Shown: positions 12,284 through 23,807, numbered from the stretch's first letter. The stretch: DNA of 64,000 nt from Angiostrongylus vasorum (GCA_018806985.1 JADANN010000099.1:2356001-2420000), one strand, 5' to 3'. Numbers and translations are program-made. Notes: a model not told the origin generated them from the sequence alone.

Positions 12284-12535
12284 GTAAAGCACTCGGCGTT
12301 GATCAAACTCTTGAGGATGCGCTATGCATTCAATTCAGTTAAGCTTTCTAGAAATGTCTGAATGAATATGTCTCCCATACAGTGTACTTTTGCTAGCCAA
12401 CAGACGAATCAATGCAAGATGATTATCCTGCCATACACCGGAGGGGTGGGTGGTTTGGACGGCCCAGGGCCTGGTGTCGAACAAACTAGCGTGCGCGTCA
12501 CAGAGCGGTTCTTATCGTTGCGCTACATAATAGAG
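12284..12535 (-). mobile_element. diverged SINE-2 copy
   Basis: The tail part (GCACTCGGCGTTGATCAA on the plus strand, 12289-12306) and GATGCGCTATGCATTC are clear. The middle and the tRNA-like head are strongly diverged. Confidence 0.5.
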
Positions 12536-14786
12536 ATGGACGGAAAAGAAGAATGAGTTCGAAAAAAAGTGAAATGTGGAAAAAGCTTCGTAGGCAAAAA
12601 CAGTGTTAATCAGTTGTGATCTGTACGCATGCTTATCCTTTGAAGATAAGTTTTTACCCAGTTGCAAAAAAATGCAACAAATCGAAAAGCAAGTTCTTGG
12701 CGAACTTGAGCCATGAAAAATGAGCAAAGACGATAGTTATTACGTAAAAATTAAGCCAAAATTGAAAGTGCAAAAAATCATAGGTGAAAACTGTGGCAAA
12801 TAGGACAAGGACTTACTTCTTACTTTCTCGTTGAGTAAATTTCGCTCGTTTATCAGAAGTATAGACCGGCTGCTTAGTGCGACTACGTAAGCGAGTAGAA
12901 TAGTTGGAGGAAAAGTTATTCATCTTCTGGAAGGAACGTTCAAATCCTCGGCGTCAATAATGCAGCTACTTGTCATGAATCTATCAAGTTGACAAAAAAG
13001 TCTGCCAGATACGGTAACCTGGAACAACCTCGCAGCTCTTTCTTGAGACTCTGGAAAACCTTGCTCAATAAAGAACATACAAGTCAAATATTATTGAAGT
13101 CCGAAAGATTTCTGAAGAAAGACCATCCAAATATCAAATATTGACTAAGGAGACAACAATGGCGTGGTTATCTTTTAATTATTTACCTATGTATGAAAAA
13201 AAGTACTGAAGTCAACGAAATGAAAAATCGTGGGTAAAATGCGCCAGCTCTATTCGTGAGCTGTTTCACATACAACCAAATCCACTTTGCAAGAACATCA
13301 ATGGCACCAATCACGATAAGCTGGAAGGAAAACAAGAACCGCATTCGAGAGCGGGAGAAAAAATTAGGGAATGAAAGTAGCGGAAAAGCTAGAAATAAAT
13401 AATGGAAGGAGAATGAAATGTAAGTGATCAAATGGCGAGAGCGATGGCTCGAGTTTGTGTGGAATATGACTGCGTGGCAGCTCTGGAGCACTGGCCTCTG
13501 CCTCCGGGGATCAGGGAATCGATCGCGGCCCGGCAGACATTGGCCCGCTGCTTAGTCCCTGGGCCTCATTCGCTCCATAACACACTCGTTCCCGTTGACC
13601 GACCTCGCGTCTCAGAAAACAGACTTAAGAAAATGGCCAAATGGAGAATTTTTTTTCCTACTCATCACAGTAGCAATGGAATTATATATAATGCAGTAAC
13701 TTGATTTGTTTAGGGAATAATGACTAATTTCAGTTCTTACCATATTCGATTTCCAGACCGCATAAGATCACTGCTTATCACTAATACATAGATAATCGTA
13801 ATTAAACTGGGAAGAGGCGCTTATCTTGTTGTGAATTTGAGTCGAGGGCTATATTATGCAGAGAAACATCCCCACGAATTAACGTGTGAGCTCGCATCGT
13901 CTTCTGCAAGTGCCCTTCTAGTGGCTTGAGCGCGATTGATAAACTCTCCGGTTGTCCCTGAAGCGCATCAGAGTTGTCCTGTTGGTCGGGACGTGAAGTG
14001 CATTGTATTAATTTAATTGCTTAGGAATCTCGTGACGAAAGCTGACTATCAGGTTAGTGGTCATCTTGTTATGCATCTGCTGTTCCGTGAACTACTCGCC
14101 CATGGTCTCTTCGCAAAGGATGTCATTCCGGTCCTCGTATGATCCTCTACTTCGCGAAATCCTTACGTATTTAGCACCTCTTCGTCTGACGTCGATGCAG
14201 GCCTATGCTCTCCTTCCGTTAGTGCGTCCAATAACATGGATGTGTTGCTGCATCGGTCGGGCATCGGCTGTAATCATGTTGTTCGTCGTTTTCTTCCCGT
14301 GCTAATTTTCGCCTGACGTTTTCCGAAAGTGGCGATGCAGAATTTAGAAGAATGCCAAAGTCAACTTTGTTCATAGCCAGCCAATAGAATCCTTTACTAC
14401 TGAGTAAAGAAATATTGATACATTGGGGAAAAAGCTACTAAATTTGTTGGAAACGTAATTACTAGTTTTAAAAGGCGGAACTGATTGTTTCTCAAAAGTG
14501 TTGCATTTACTCTTCCACCTAACCCATCATGTATAATAGAAGGACCAGCTATTCATGATCGTTACGTTCACTGTGTAGGGAACAGAGTGGTCGATGTGAG
14601 AACTATTTGCAATTTTACCATTTTAACAAAATAAAAAGGAAATAAAACGAATAGGTGGGATCAAAGCCAGCCAAATTTTTTTGGGCCCAATAAATATTTT
14701 GCTAGATTTGGAGTTATTTCGTTGATTGCACTTTTTTATGTCTACTCCGCATCAATCACGACAATCGCGAACTAATTAGCTAGTTA
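12536..14786. other. no gene recognised; GC-rich tRNA-like patch at 13440-13620
   Basis: Mostly AT-rich with no assignable gene. At 13440-13620 the sequence turns GC-rich and reads GCGTGGCAGCTCTGGAGC... then GGGAATCGATCGC, spaced like A and B boxes and similar to the SINE-2 head. It may be a remote tRNA-derived SINE. A 90-codon frame across it is not convincing as protein. Confidence 0.35.
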
Positions 14787-15683
14787 CTTCTTCTTCTTCT
14801 TCTTCTTCTTTCTTCTTCTTCTTCTTCTTTCTTCTTCTTTCTTTCTTCTTCTTTCTTCTTCTTCTTTCTTCTTCTTCTTTCTTCTTCTTCTTTCTTCTTC
14901 TTCTTTCTTCTTCTTCTTTCTTCTTCTTCTTTCTTCTTCTTCTTTCTTCTTCTTCTTTCTTTCTCTTCTTCTTTCTTCTTCTTCTTTCTTCTTCTTCTTT
15001 CTTCTTCTTCTCTTCTTCTTCTTCTTTCTTCTTCCTTCTTCTTTCTTCTTCTTCTTCTTCTTCTTCTTCTTTCTTCTTCTTCTTCTTTCTTCTTCTTCTT
15101 CTTTCTTCTTCTTCTTCTTCTTCTTTCTTCTTCTTCTTCTCTTCTTCTTCTTCTTCTTTCTTCTTCTTCTTCTTTCTTCTTCTTCTTCTTTCTTCTTCTT
15201 CTTCTTTCTTCTTCTTCTTTCTTCTTCTTCTTCTCTTCTTCTTCTTCTTTCTTTCTTCTTCTTCTTTCTTCTTCTTCTTCTTCTTCTTCTTCTTCCTTCT
15301 TCTTCTTCTTCTTTCTTCTTCTCTTCTTCTTCTTCTTCTTCTTTCTTCTTCTTCTTCTTCTTCTTCTTTCTTCTTCTTCTTCTTCTTCTTCTTCTTTCCT
15401 TCTTCTTCTTCTTCTTCTTCTTCCTTCTTCTTCTTCTTCTTCTTCTTCCTTCTTCTTCTTCTTCTTCTTCTTCTTCTTCTTCTTCTTCTTCTTCTTCTTC
15501 TTCTTCTTCTTCTTCTTCTTCTTCTTTCTTCTTCTTCTTCTTCTTCTTCTTCTTCTTCTTCTTCTTTCTTCTTCTTCTTCTTCTTCTTCTTCTTCTTCTT
15601 CTTCTTCTTCTTCTTCTTCTTCTTCTTCCTTCTTCTTCTTCTTCTTCTTCTTCTTCTTTCCTTCTTCTTCTTCTTCTTCTTCT
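14787..15683. repeat. uninterrupted polypyrimidine (TTC)n/(TTTC)n tract
   Basis: About 897 bases contain only C and T on the plus strand: TTC triplets mixed with TTTC, TCC and TC steps, becoming purer TTC toward the right end. The opposite strand is all purine (GAA-rich). Long GAA/TTC mirror-type tracts are known to form triplex DNA. Assembly length across such a tract is uncertain. Confidence 0.95.
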
Positions 15684-15929
15684 GTCTTCCTATCTAGTGC
15701 CTTCGGTCATGCTTCCTTGAACATCCTCACTATCCTCAGAGTCTCTTCAAACAAAGGAATTACTAACTTGATAAGTCAGTACATCCTCAGGCCAAATATG
15801 CATTTAATCAACCCAACAATGCTTGTGAATTCGAATGCCTCGAGGCAACTCTCTAAGGTTGACAAACGCAGGATGCTTGAACCTTTTTTCCTTATTCATA
15901 AGTTGTTAAGAACGAAAGACAATCATTTT

Positions 15930-16400
15930 CTAACCACAAGCAGAGCTCTTATTCAGAGTTTGACATACGCGTGCTATCGAGGCATTCCTCCTTGCTGTTC
16001 ACCTCTGGATTTTTACAATTAATCCAAAATCCTTGAAGAGTTCGCGCCCATGTTTTAGTTTGGTGTGCGAGGATAGTGACTCTTACTTTAAAATCCTCTT
16101 CGTTATCCTTCGTTTTTGCACAGTAAGTGCTTATTCGAGCATTTAGTTAAGCTTTAATTTTAGCGTCCAAGTAACTTCACACGGTTGCAGAGTGGTCTTC
16201 TCGGTTTGCCAACGTATTCGTCTCCGCACACTTTACCAGATGTCAGGTACACCGTAGCCGAACTTATACAATCGCCGCATCTACCGTTACGCAAATTATG
16301 AAGTTTTTGCATTGTGGAAAGGCGGCCACAGAAAAGGGATAGGAACTGGCGTCTGAGAGTGTTTGAATGGTTGCTACCGTTTTCTCAATCTAGATGGACA
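15930..16400 (-). pseudogene. PLE endonuclease fragment
   Basis: Plus-strand text such as GAGGCATTCCTCCTTGCTGTTCA followed by ATTAATCCAAAATCC is the antisense of the PLE endonuclease C-terminus (compare 24110-24160). CCAACGTATTCGTCTCCGCA at 16218-16237 is antisense to the CGDEYVG region. The frame is broken in many places. It meets an oppositely oriented PLE fragment near 16400. Confidence 0.55.
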
Positions 16401-16414
16401 ACGTGACATGAGTC

Positions 16415-17400
16415 TTTAAAGCGCGTACGTGATGGAGTCCTTGCACGGTACCGCCTTTTACACACACGTGTCGAATGACTTCAGCAATGAAAGCCATATT
16501 CGGACTCCTAGTAAAACACCGAGCATTTTCTATCATTACTCTAATGGTGATATTTAGCTTTGGTGATCTGTTCCACACAGGGAAAGGTGGACAAATGTTT
16601 CGAGTTGTTAGAGGAACAGTCAGATTACATAGAATCCGCCCGAGAGAACTCGAAAGAAAACTGGTTTCCGTTTTTCGAACGTTCACATTAACCTATCCAG
16701 AAACGGTTGCGTCATAAAATGATACTGGAAGCCAAGTAGCAAAAAACACATTGGCTGATTACCTGTCCTCATACCGTTCACAAACAAAAAAAAGCACTCT
16801 TAAAAGCATCCTTCAAACAGTTGTGCGCAGGAAGAGAGCATAATGAAGAATTATTGCTGAAAATGACGCTGCATATGGCCATTTGCAATGGCTACGAAAT
16901 GGTAGTACTCAATCAAAGGTTTACATAGAAAAGCACGCCCCAAGTGATACTTTTAACGAGATCAAGGTCTCGTTCACCCTGCCCTTTATTTCCCATGGAA
17001 TAAGCACCGCTATAAAACGCTGCTTAAAAAGAGCCTGTCTGAAGAATTAAGCAACACTAATTGAAATACCACAGATCACTATCAAACGTCAGCTCATTCA
17101 TAGCTTTTGCTTGACCTTCTATGCTCAACGCAAAATTGCACAATATGCCTCACGGTAGAGATGGTGACTGCATCAGTTCTAGTACGGGTTATCTCATCTC
17201 TTCTCTTTTTAAAGCGTACGAAAAAAGAATATATTGGCGAAAGCGGTACTACCATTATGTATCTGTGTAAAAGAAGAGTTAGATCGTTAGCGTAAAGCTT
17301 AACAAAATACTCCACTAAGCGCATCATGGGACATAGACACACAACGGGGAATATTTTGAAGTTAAAGTTACAGTTCTGGCCCAGCAATCTAAAACTTTAG
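16415..17400 (+). pseudogene. PLE RT/endonuclease fragment, broken
   Basis: Plus-strand codons from about 16423 give AYVMESLHGTAFYTHVSND, matching the PLE RT segment AYVMESFDVTALYTNVSND at 50331-50951. Later pieces match the RT C-terminus (16600-16800), the linker CPFISHGISTAIKR (about 16980) and the Cys/GIY-YIG region (17115-17260). Several frameshifts and internal losses make it dead. It ends where the RTE 3' end begins. Confidence 0.6.
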
Positions 17401-20174
17401 CACGTAAAACCCTCTAAGGATTCTTGATACTTACTTAGTTGAATACTTGGACGGTCCGTCTTCACGAGCTGTGCGGACCCCAGCACATATGCCATTCGTT
17501 CCTCTCTCGCAATTGTAGTCCATGGTGGTGGTATTGTTCGAACATAGTAGCGATTGCGATTCTCATTCCGTGATCTGTAAAACAACTGCAGCTGCGTATA
17601 CATCTAACTAACTTTGTTTGCGAACACGTCCGCCCAACGTGTAGGTGGTCGTCCTGGGGGACGTTTGCATTCTCTTAGAGTCCACTCTACTGTCCTTTTC
17701 GTCCATCTGTCGTCCATCCTTCTCATTATGTGACCGGCCCACCTATGCTATGCTATCGATATATAAACTCCTGAATCTCGAAGATGTGACTTCGAAGATT
17801 TTGAAGGTCAGAGCTTCGCATTCCGGCTAGATATTGAGAGTGCCGGTTATATTTCAGAACACATCGCTCAAGCGCTCTATGAGTAGTGCGTAGCATTCTT
17901 GACGTAGTTAAAGTATCAACCCATGTCTCCGCAGCATGACAGAGCGCTGGAAGGACCGTAGAATCGAAGAGATGAGCGCGGATTTTCGGGTCCTTCAGAT
18001 GGTCGGTGGCTTCTTGGAGAGGCCCGAATGCGGCCCAAGCTGCTCCCCTTCTTCTATCTAGTTCCTCCTTCATGCTGTCTTCCATGTTCATTGATCCCCC
18101 GAGCTATACGTACGCGGTGGTCTCTGCAATGAGAGAGCCATCCAATTCAATTTTTCGCCTTCGCACCATGGGTATTTCAGGAACTGGGCCTTCTTTCGAT
18201 TTATGCGAAGTCCGATCTTTTTCCCCGCTTCGTTGAGCTCGTTGATCATCATCTTTGCTTCGCTAGTACTTCTTGAGAAGATGACAATGTCGTCGGCAAA
18301 ACGAAGGTTTGATAGGAATTTTCCATCAATACGTATGCCTTTCTCATCGCAATCGAGTGACTTCAATATCCGCTATACACTGCAGTGCGGTACTGAACAG
18401 CCTTGGCGATATTGTGTCGCCCTGTCGAACCCCCTTTTCCTATGGGTATGGTAAGAGGTCGGTGGAAAAGCTGTATTTTCGTCGTGAAGTTCCGATAACA
18501 GTCGCACGAGAGTTCTTATGTCGGACGGGTCCACTACTTTGGTCGACGAGTGCTGGTAGGATTGCATTCGTTTCGACGCTGTCAAACGCTTTTTTCATAG
18601 TCGACAAAGGTTAGGACTAAAGGCAAGTGGTATTCCCGACAAACTTCAATGACCCTCGACACGGTTTGGATGTGGTACCCTACAGCAAAATCCTTTCCGA
18701 AATCCTGCTTGTTCGACTGGTTGCGCCTCATCCAATGTCCTTGATATGCGCAAGAGGACAATCTTCGTGAAGAGCTTGTAGAGTACACTCAACAAGCATA
18801 TGGGACGATAGCCTCTTTTCATGCTTTCTATCACAACTCGAGCCTCCGACGGATGAATTCTAGGTGGCTTTTCTCCAGCGGGATATTAGGGCCCGGGACG
18901 GGGATTGGGAAACGGAAAAGGTTGGTGTAGAACGTTTCCGCTATTAATTCCACATCATGGCGGGAACTTTTGACGATCCCATCTTCGTTCATCAGGACTG
19001 ACAGCGGAACATTATAATCACACAAGTCCCGACGGCATTTTTTTCAGACTGCTTCTTTTTTTCTGCTGCTTCCAGTAGTTTCTTCTGCTTGTACCGCTGT
19101 AGATCTTCCTGCAAAGCTCTTCTGCAGCTGACATTTCTTACTAGTCATGTTAAACGTGTTGCAGTAGGATCAAACCTCAGTTTAATTCTCTTTTCGAACA
19201 GCTCGCTCCTTACTAGTGATGGAGATGCGATCCGATCTTCTTGCTTGAGGAACTGAGGCGAATTCGGCACAGCTTTTCAGTTCTTCGACAAGCAACATGT
19301 AGTCTTCGGTCGGGTCTTCTTTAATCTGCCAGTCACGTATGGATAGGGACTTCGTTCAGAATACTCTCGTCTTATACAGCTAAGCTTTTTTCTTCGTGGT
19401 CAATGAAGAGAGTTCTTTTCCAGCTTGCGGCCGAATCGAATCTTCGCGCCAAGAAGGCGGTGATCGGAAGCGGTACAGAATGACGGGACTACCGTTGTGT
19501 CAAGTAGGCATCATCTTATGTTTGTCAGGATATGGTCGATCTTCGCATGAGTCATGCCGTTGGAAGACTCTCATGTCCCAGCGGCGGCTTTCTTTTTCTG
19601 GAAAAACGAGTTTCCATGGAAGAGAGCTGACAGGAGTCCTGCGAGACGGTTCCCATCCTCATTTCCTTTCTCCTAATCCAAAATTTCCGATCCTATATTC
19701 ATATATTCGCTCTCGTTGGCCTTTCCCATTCTAGCGTTGAAGTCTCCGACAACAAATTTATGATATGCTTTATCATGGCGGATGGCTTCCTCCAACTGAT
19801 AGTAGAACGCATTTAATTCGTACTCATCAGCTGCGTCGGTCGGTAAGTAGCAGTTGATGATAGTGATCTTCTTATGATGCGACAGCTGAAGACGAAGGAC
19901 GGCTATGCGAGGGGAAAGGATCTCATATGAGTCGACGAGATGGACAATAGGCGGATGGACGATAAAGCCTACCCCGCCGACATTTCGTGACGGGACCTTT
20001 TCCTCCACGGATCACAACGGTCCCATTGTTTAGTTGGTGTATGTCGGTCTTCTTGATTTTTGTTCCTTGTAATGGGATCACGTGAAATTTAATGCGATCT
20101 GCGGCTACAAGAAGGGCGTGAAGATCGGCGTCTGTGGAGAGTGTTCTGGCATTATACGTGCATAGTATAGTTTT
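17400..20174 (-). mobile_element. RTE-type non-LTR retrotransposon, frameshifted
   Basis: Read on the minus strand this is a nearly complete RTE. Its apurinic-type endonuclease lies at about 20150-19673 (CTYNARTLS near the start, [10 protein letters not shown] catalytic block, [15 protein letters not shown]). The reverse transcriptase lies at about 18834-18088, with RPICLLSVLYKLFTKIVL, FVDYEK, and LRFADDIVIF holding the FADD box at 18289-18300. The C-terminus has RPPTRWADVF near 17630. Several +1/-1 shifts break the frame, for example directly after VDYEK, so it cannot make one protein. About 2.8 kb remain. The 5' end abuts the inverted-repeat arm at 20175. The 3' end (GGACCGTCCAAGTATTCAAC...) is shared with SINE-1. 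Confidence 0.85.
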
Positions 20175-20806
20175 AAATTGTATAGTTTGCCCCAATGGTA
20201 GAGACGGTGACGTGCATGAGTTCGGGTACAGTTTATCTGACCTCTTGCAAAGCGTGCGGGGACGAAGACTTTGGCGAAACGGGTAGCCCACTCTGCGTTC
20301 GTAAAAAGAACACCTAGTCGGCATACGTAAACCAAATACTCCACTAGGCACGCATAGGGACGCAGAGACATAACGGAGAAGATTTTTGAAGTACGGGTTG
20401 CGATCCTCGCGCAGGAATCGAGAACACCAGCGCGCAAAATTCTCGAGGCATTCTGGACCAATTCCAAGAATCCGAAAAATGAACCGCAGGGAGGAATGCC
20501 TCATTATCACGCGTGATATTGGGCAGTATATAAAGCCTGTTATTCTGATGAGATGGGTACATTACGATTCCATGTGAACTCTGTGCGGTTGGTCTCCACG
20601 TGAAATATTTAATGGAAGTCTGTGTTCAATGTGATTGAAATCTTGGTTTAGTGTTTTCTCTGCTTAGTTATGGAGGTGTTTAGCCGGGTAGATTGCAGTC
20701 AGCTTGACCTTTCCAGGCTCTGAGGAAGGCGAAATCCGCCGAAACGTCAGCTTGTACCTAAATAAAGAAATAAAATAACACCTCGTGTTTGCTAAACAGA
20801 AGCGGA
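20175..20806 (+). pseudogene. PLE endonuclease 3' fragment with terminal repeat
   Basis: Plus-strand copy of the last part of the PLE: Cys-rich GIY-YIG endonuclease (GTVYLTSC-type segment at about 20226-20250, a frameshift, then RKILEAFW near 20440). The terminal repeat follows from about 20510 to the junction with RTE sequence near 20807. It corresponds to 23808-24437 on the opposite strand. In GDEDFGETGS the usual Y-V is replaced, and the frame is broken. Confidence 0.75.
20714..20754 (+). ncRNA. type I hammerhead ribozyme motif in PLE repeat
   Basis: Elements in order: CAGGCT (stem I 5'), CTGAGGA core, hairpin GGCG-AAATC-CGCC (stem II, with one extra A before it), GAAA, a minimal stem III from ACGT, GUC cleavage triplet ending at 20748, and AGCTTG pairing with CAGGCT (one G-U). 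All invariant core bases are present. PLE terminal repeats with such minimal hammerheads are known. The extra A at the start of stem II is the main structural doubt. Confidence 0.7.
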
Positions 20807-20816
20807 AAGATGTGGA

Positions 20817-21050
20817 TTAATACCGACTTTTTCAATCTTTGTCTTCTAGGCACCGACATCAGCGATGATGAAGACGAGGCAAAGTCTTCTATATGGACTT
20901 GGAAAAGTTATACGTAGAGGAGCATGGATTTTCTAAACTCATCATTGAAGATTTTAACGCTAAGATTGGAACATCTAAAAAAAGGCACGTTGGCACCGAC
21001 ACATTAAAATGGAATGGGTAAGGTGAGCGGCTGTGTATAGAGAACTTTTC
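20817..21050 (+). pseudogene. RTE endonuclease fragment (left arm)
   Basis: Plus-strand reading has an APTS-like block, then DLEKLYVEEHGFSKLIIEDF and NAKIG at 20893-20970, then GTHTLKWNG. This is the segment following RCGxxPxxxIFVxYAPTS in strongylid-type RTE endonucleases. A stop lies before APTS. It continues the RTE whose upstream half survives at 27385-27600. Confidence 0.7.
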
Positions 21051-21942
21051 TCTGGGAAAGTTCTCTATCTTTTCTATACAATAACATTTGATGTCCATAT
21101 GTGGCCGCCTCACAGTCGCACATCAAACACCGTAATGTAACTTTTATAATCTACTCGGTCTATTATGTTCAATGTTTCAGGCACAGTAGCGATTCAGGTT
21201 TGACTCCAGTAGCACACCAACGATGGCTTATCCGAAGGAAGAGGAGTAACAGTGGAACAGTTTACTACTTCCCTTGCGAAACAACGAAGCCAATGACGTT
21301 GATATTTTGGGCAGTTACGTACAGTCTACTGCAGTCCAGGATCGACGATCCAGATTGTCCGCGGTTGCATACGCACGCGGCTCTCGCAGCCAATATAAGC
21401 CAGTTGCCTTCGACGGCGGAGACATACCATCACTCACCTCACCCCGCCGATCTGTAGCGCGGATAATCCGCTGCTCACAACATCATTCATTGTCACTCTC
21501 AATCACCACAATTCGTTCACAGTCATACTCACTCATTCTTATTCATTCACATTCATCCTTCAGTAATCAGAGGATTATTGTATCTAGTTTCTTAGCTTGT
21601 TTACGGTGCAGTGTCAGTAGTGGCGGGTGTCTCCAAATGCGTTATGTTTGCAACGCCATCGGTGGCATGTACCATTCCTCCCGCAATGTACGCCATGCGT
21701 ACAAGGGCCGCTGAGCGGCCAACTTATGCTGTGTATTCTGTTAAGCCGCTATAGGCTTATCAGTTTCCAGCCATTATCATATTGGCCCTTGACTCTAGGC
21801 AATGGTGGCACCCATAGATGCTCAAACTTCACGTTGCTGATATAGCGTTATCCACGACCAGCCGCCTGACTGTGTTCCGTAGATGACTCATCACTTACTG
21901 TCCTCATTGATCCACTAAAATGCACCTCATCGCTATAATGTT

Positions 21943-22673
21943 TATAGGCGTTTATTCATGTGAATTACTGAAAAATGCCAAACATATTTTTTGTAGACTT
22001 GGAAAGTTTTCCGTTTTGATGTAATTAAAACTTATTCTTCATGCTATTTACTTCTTTATTAAAATAAAACTTTAACAAAAAGTCAGTCAGCAAAAGCCAG
22101 GCCGGGAAACGAACCCGGGTCGCCCGCGTGGCAGGCGAGCATTTCTAGCACTGGACCACCAATGCACCATGTAACGGTTAGTTAGCGGCGGTTACTAGCG
22201 GTTCGGCTTGTGTAGAATATTAGCCACGCGGGTCTTTTTAGCTGTTGTGTTGATCTACCAGCCTCAAACTTGGGTAATTAAACCTTTAATACACAAATAT
22301 AACATTAATAACATAATAGTAACGATGGAGAAGTAATGGTAGAGGAATGACGTCAGTTAAAGCTATGAGGTGCGAAGGCTAGTAGTGAAGTGAGGCTAAC
22401 AACGAGATAATGGCATTCGAATATTATAATACCATTAATAAGTAATTAACACAATTACATTAATAGTAATAATGAACAAATTACCAAGAAGTAACCGTTG
22501 TTTAGCCGTGAGCGACGCCGCGTCGCGTCTATCCGCGACCAGCGCGGCGGCTGAGGGAGACAGTATGGTGGGGGGCAGAGAAAGGAGACTGTACGCTGAG
22601 ACGGAGAGGGAGACAGTATGCTGAGGTGGAGAGGGTTACAGACGGGCCGTATTTTCGGCTGAGCTAAGATTTC
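21943..22673. other. spacer of the inverted duplication
   Basis: 731 bp between the arms. It holds a tRNA-Gly-like sequence (22094-22165), AT-rich ATTAATA-type runs, a 29-bp string (22335-22363) found again at 29214-29242, and a GC-rich stretch at 22505-22660 with imperfect GAGACGGAGAGGG-type repeats. No coding frame was recognised. Confidence 0.7.
22094..22165 (-). tRNA. tRNA-Gly(GCC)-like pseudogene
   Basis: Minus strand starts GCATTGG as normal tRNA-Gly does. The anticodon arm CTCGC-CTGCCAC-GCGGG has anticodon GCC, and the T arm is CCGGG-TTCGTTT-CCCGG. The D stem has mismatches, and the 3' acceptor strand CCTGGCT pairs at only two or three positions with GCATTGG. It is therefore probably a pseudogene or the head of a tRNA-derived repeat rather than a working tRNA. 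Confidence 0.6.
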
Positions 22674-23579
22674 AACATTATAACGATGAGGTGCATTTTA
22701 GTGGATCAATGAGGACAGTAAGTGATGAGTCATCTACGGAACACGGTCAGGCGGCTGGTCGTGGATAACGCTATATCAGCAACGTGAAGTTTGAGCATCT
22801 ATGGGTGCCACCATTGCCTAGAGTCAAGGGCCAATATGATAATGGCTGGAAACTGATAAGCCTATAGCGGCTTAACAGAATACACAGCATAAGTTGGCCG
22901 CTCAGCGGCCTTGTACGCATGGCGTACATTGCGGGAGGAATGGTACATGCCACCGATGGCGTTGCAAACATAACGCATTTGGAGACACCCGCCACTACTG
23001 ACACTGCACCGTAAACAAGCTAAGAAACTAGATACAATAATCCTCTGATTACTGAAGGATGAATGTGAATGAATAAGAATGAGTGAGTATGACTGTGAAC
23101 GAATTGTGGTGATTGAGAGTGACAATGAATGATGTTGTGAGCAGCGGATTATCCGCGCTACAGATCGGCGGGGTGAGGTGAGTGATGGTATGTCTCCGCC
23201 GTCGAAGGCACCTGGCTTATATTGGCTGCGAGAGCCGCGTGCGTATGCAACCGCGGACAATCTGGATCGTCGATCCTGGACTGCAGTAGACTGTACGTAA
23301 CTGCCCAAAATATCAACGTCATTGGCTTCGTTGTTTCGCAAGGAAGTAGTAAACTGTTCCAACGTTACTCCTCCTCCCTCGGACAAGCCATCGTTGGTGT
23401 GCTACTGGAGTCAAACCTGAATCGCCACTGTGTCTGAAACATTGAACACAATAGACAGTGTAGACTATAAAAGTTACATTACGGTGTTTGATGTGCGACT
23501 GTGAGGCGGCCACACATGGACATCAAACGATATTGTATAGAAAGATAGGGAACTTTCCCAGAGAGAAGTTCTCTATACA

Positions 23580-23807
23580 CAGCCGCTCACCTTACCCATT
23601 CCATTTTAATGTGTCGGTGCCAACGTGCCTTTTTTAGATGTTCCAATCTTAGCGTTAAAATCTTCAATGATGAGTTTAGAAAATCCATGCTCCTCTCCGT
23701 ATAACTTTTTCCAAGTCCATATAGAAGACTTTGCCTTCGTCTTCATCATCGCTGATGTCGGTGCCTAGAAGACAAAGATTGAAAAAAGTCGGTATTAATC
23801 CACATCT
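23580..23807 (-). pseudogene. RTE endonuclease fragment (right arm)
   Basis: Minus strand from the PLE junction reads RCGLIPTFSIFVF, a stop, APTS, then frame-shifted DLEK and EDFNAKIG-type sequence. It continues the RTE half at 27385-27600 and is separated from it by the PLE insertion. The arrangement dates the RTE as older than the PLE. Confidence 0.75.

Larger units (their letters stand above)
20175..21942 (+). repeat. left arm of large inverted duplication
   Basis: About 1.77 kb matching 22674-24437 in reverse complement with only scattered differences. Contents in order: PLE endonuclease end, PLE terminal repeat with hammerhead, RTE endonuclease fragment, then about 0.86 kb of unassigned sequence with a TATAAG motif (21397). 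The PLE/RTE junction at 20807-20817 is present in both arms, so the duplication followed the PLE insertion. Confidence 0.9.

Noticed and set aside
13432..13704. 90-codon plus-strand frame in a GC-rich patch
   Set aside because: It overlaps a tRNA-like A/B-box pattern similar to SINE-2, with no protein domain.
19923..20510. 195-codon minus-strand frame
   Set aside because: It is a chance read-through: its N-terminal half is antisense to the PLE endonuclease in the inverted arm and only its C-terminal half is RTE endonuclease.
21084..21942. Inner arm segment considered as a solo LTR of a BEL element
   Set aside because: A TATAAG motif is present, but there are no TG...CA ends, primer-binding site or direct copy. 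The only match is the inverted arm.
22862..23386. 174-codon minus-strand frame in the inverted arm, considered as a gag-like gene
   Set aside because: No domain recognised. The Ser/His-rich part comes from CATTCA-type low-complexity DNA, and the left arm copy is split.
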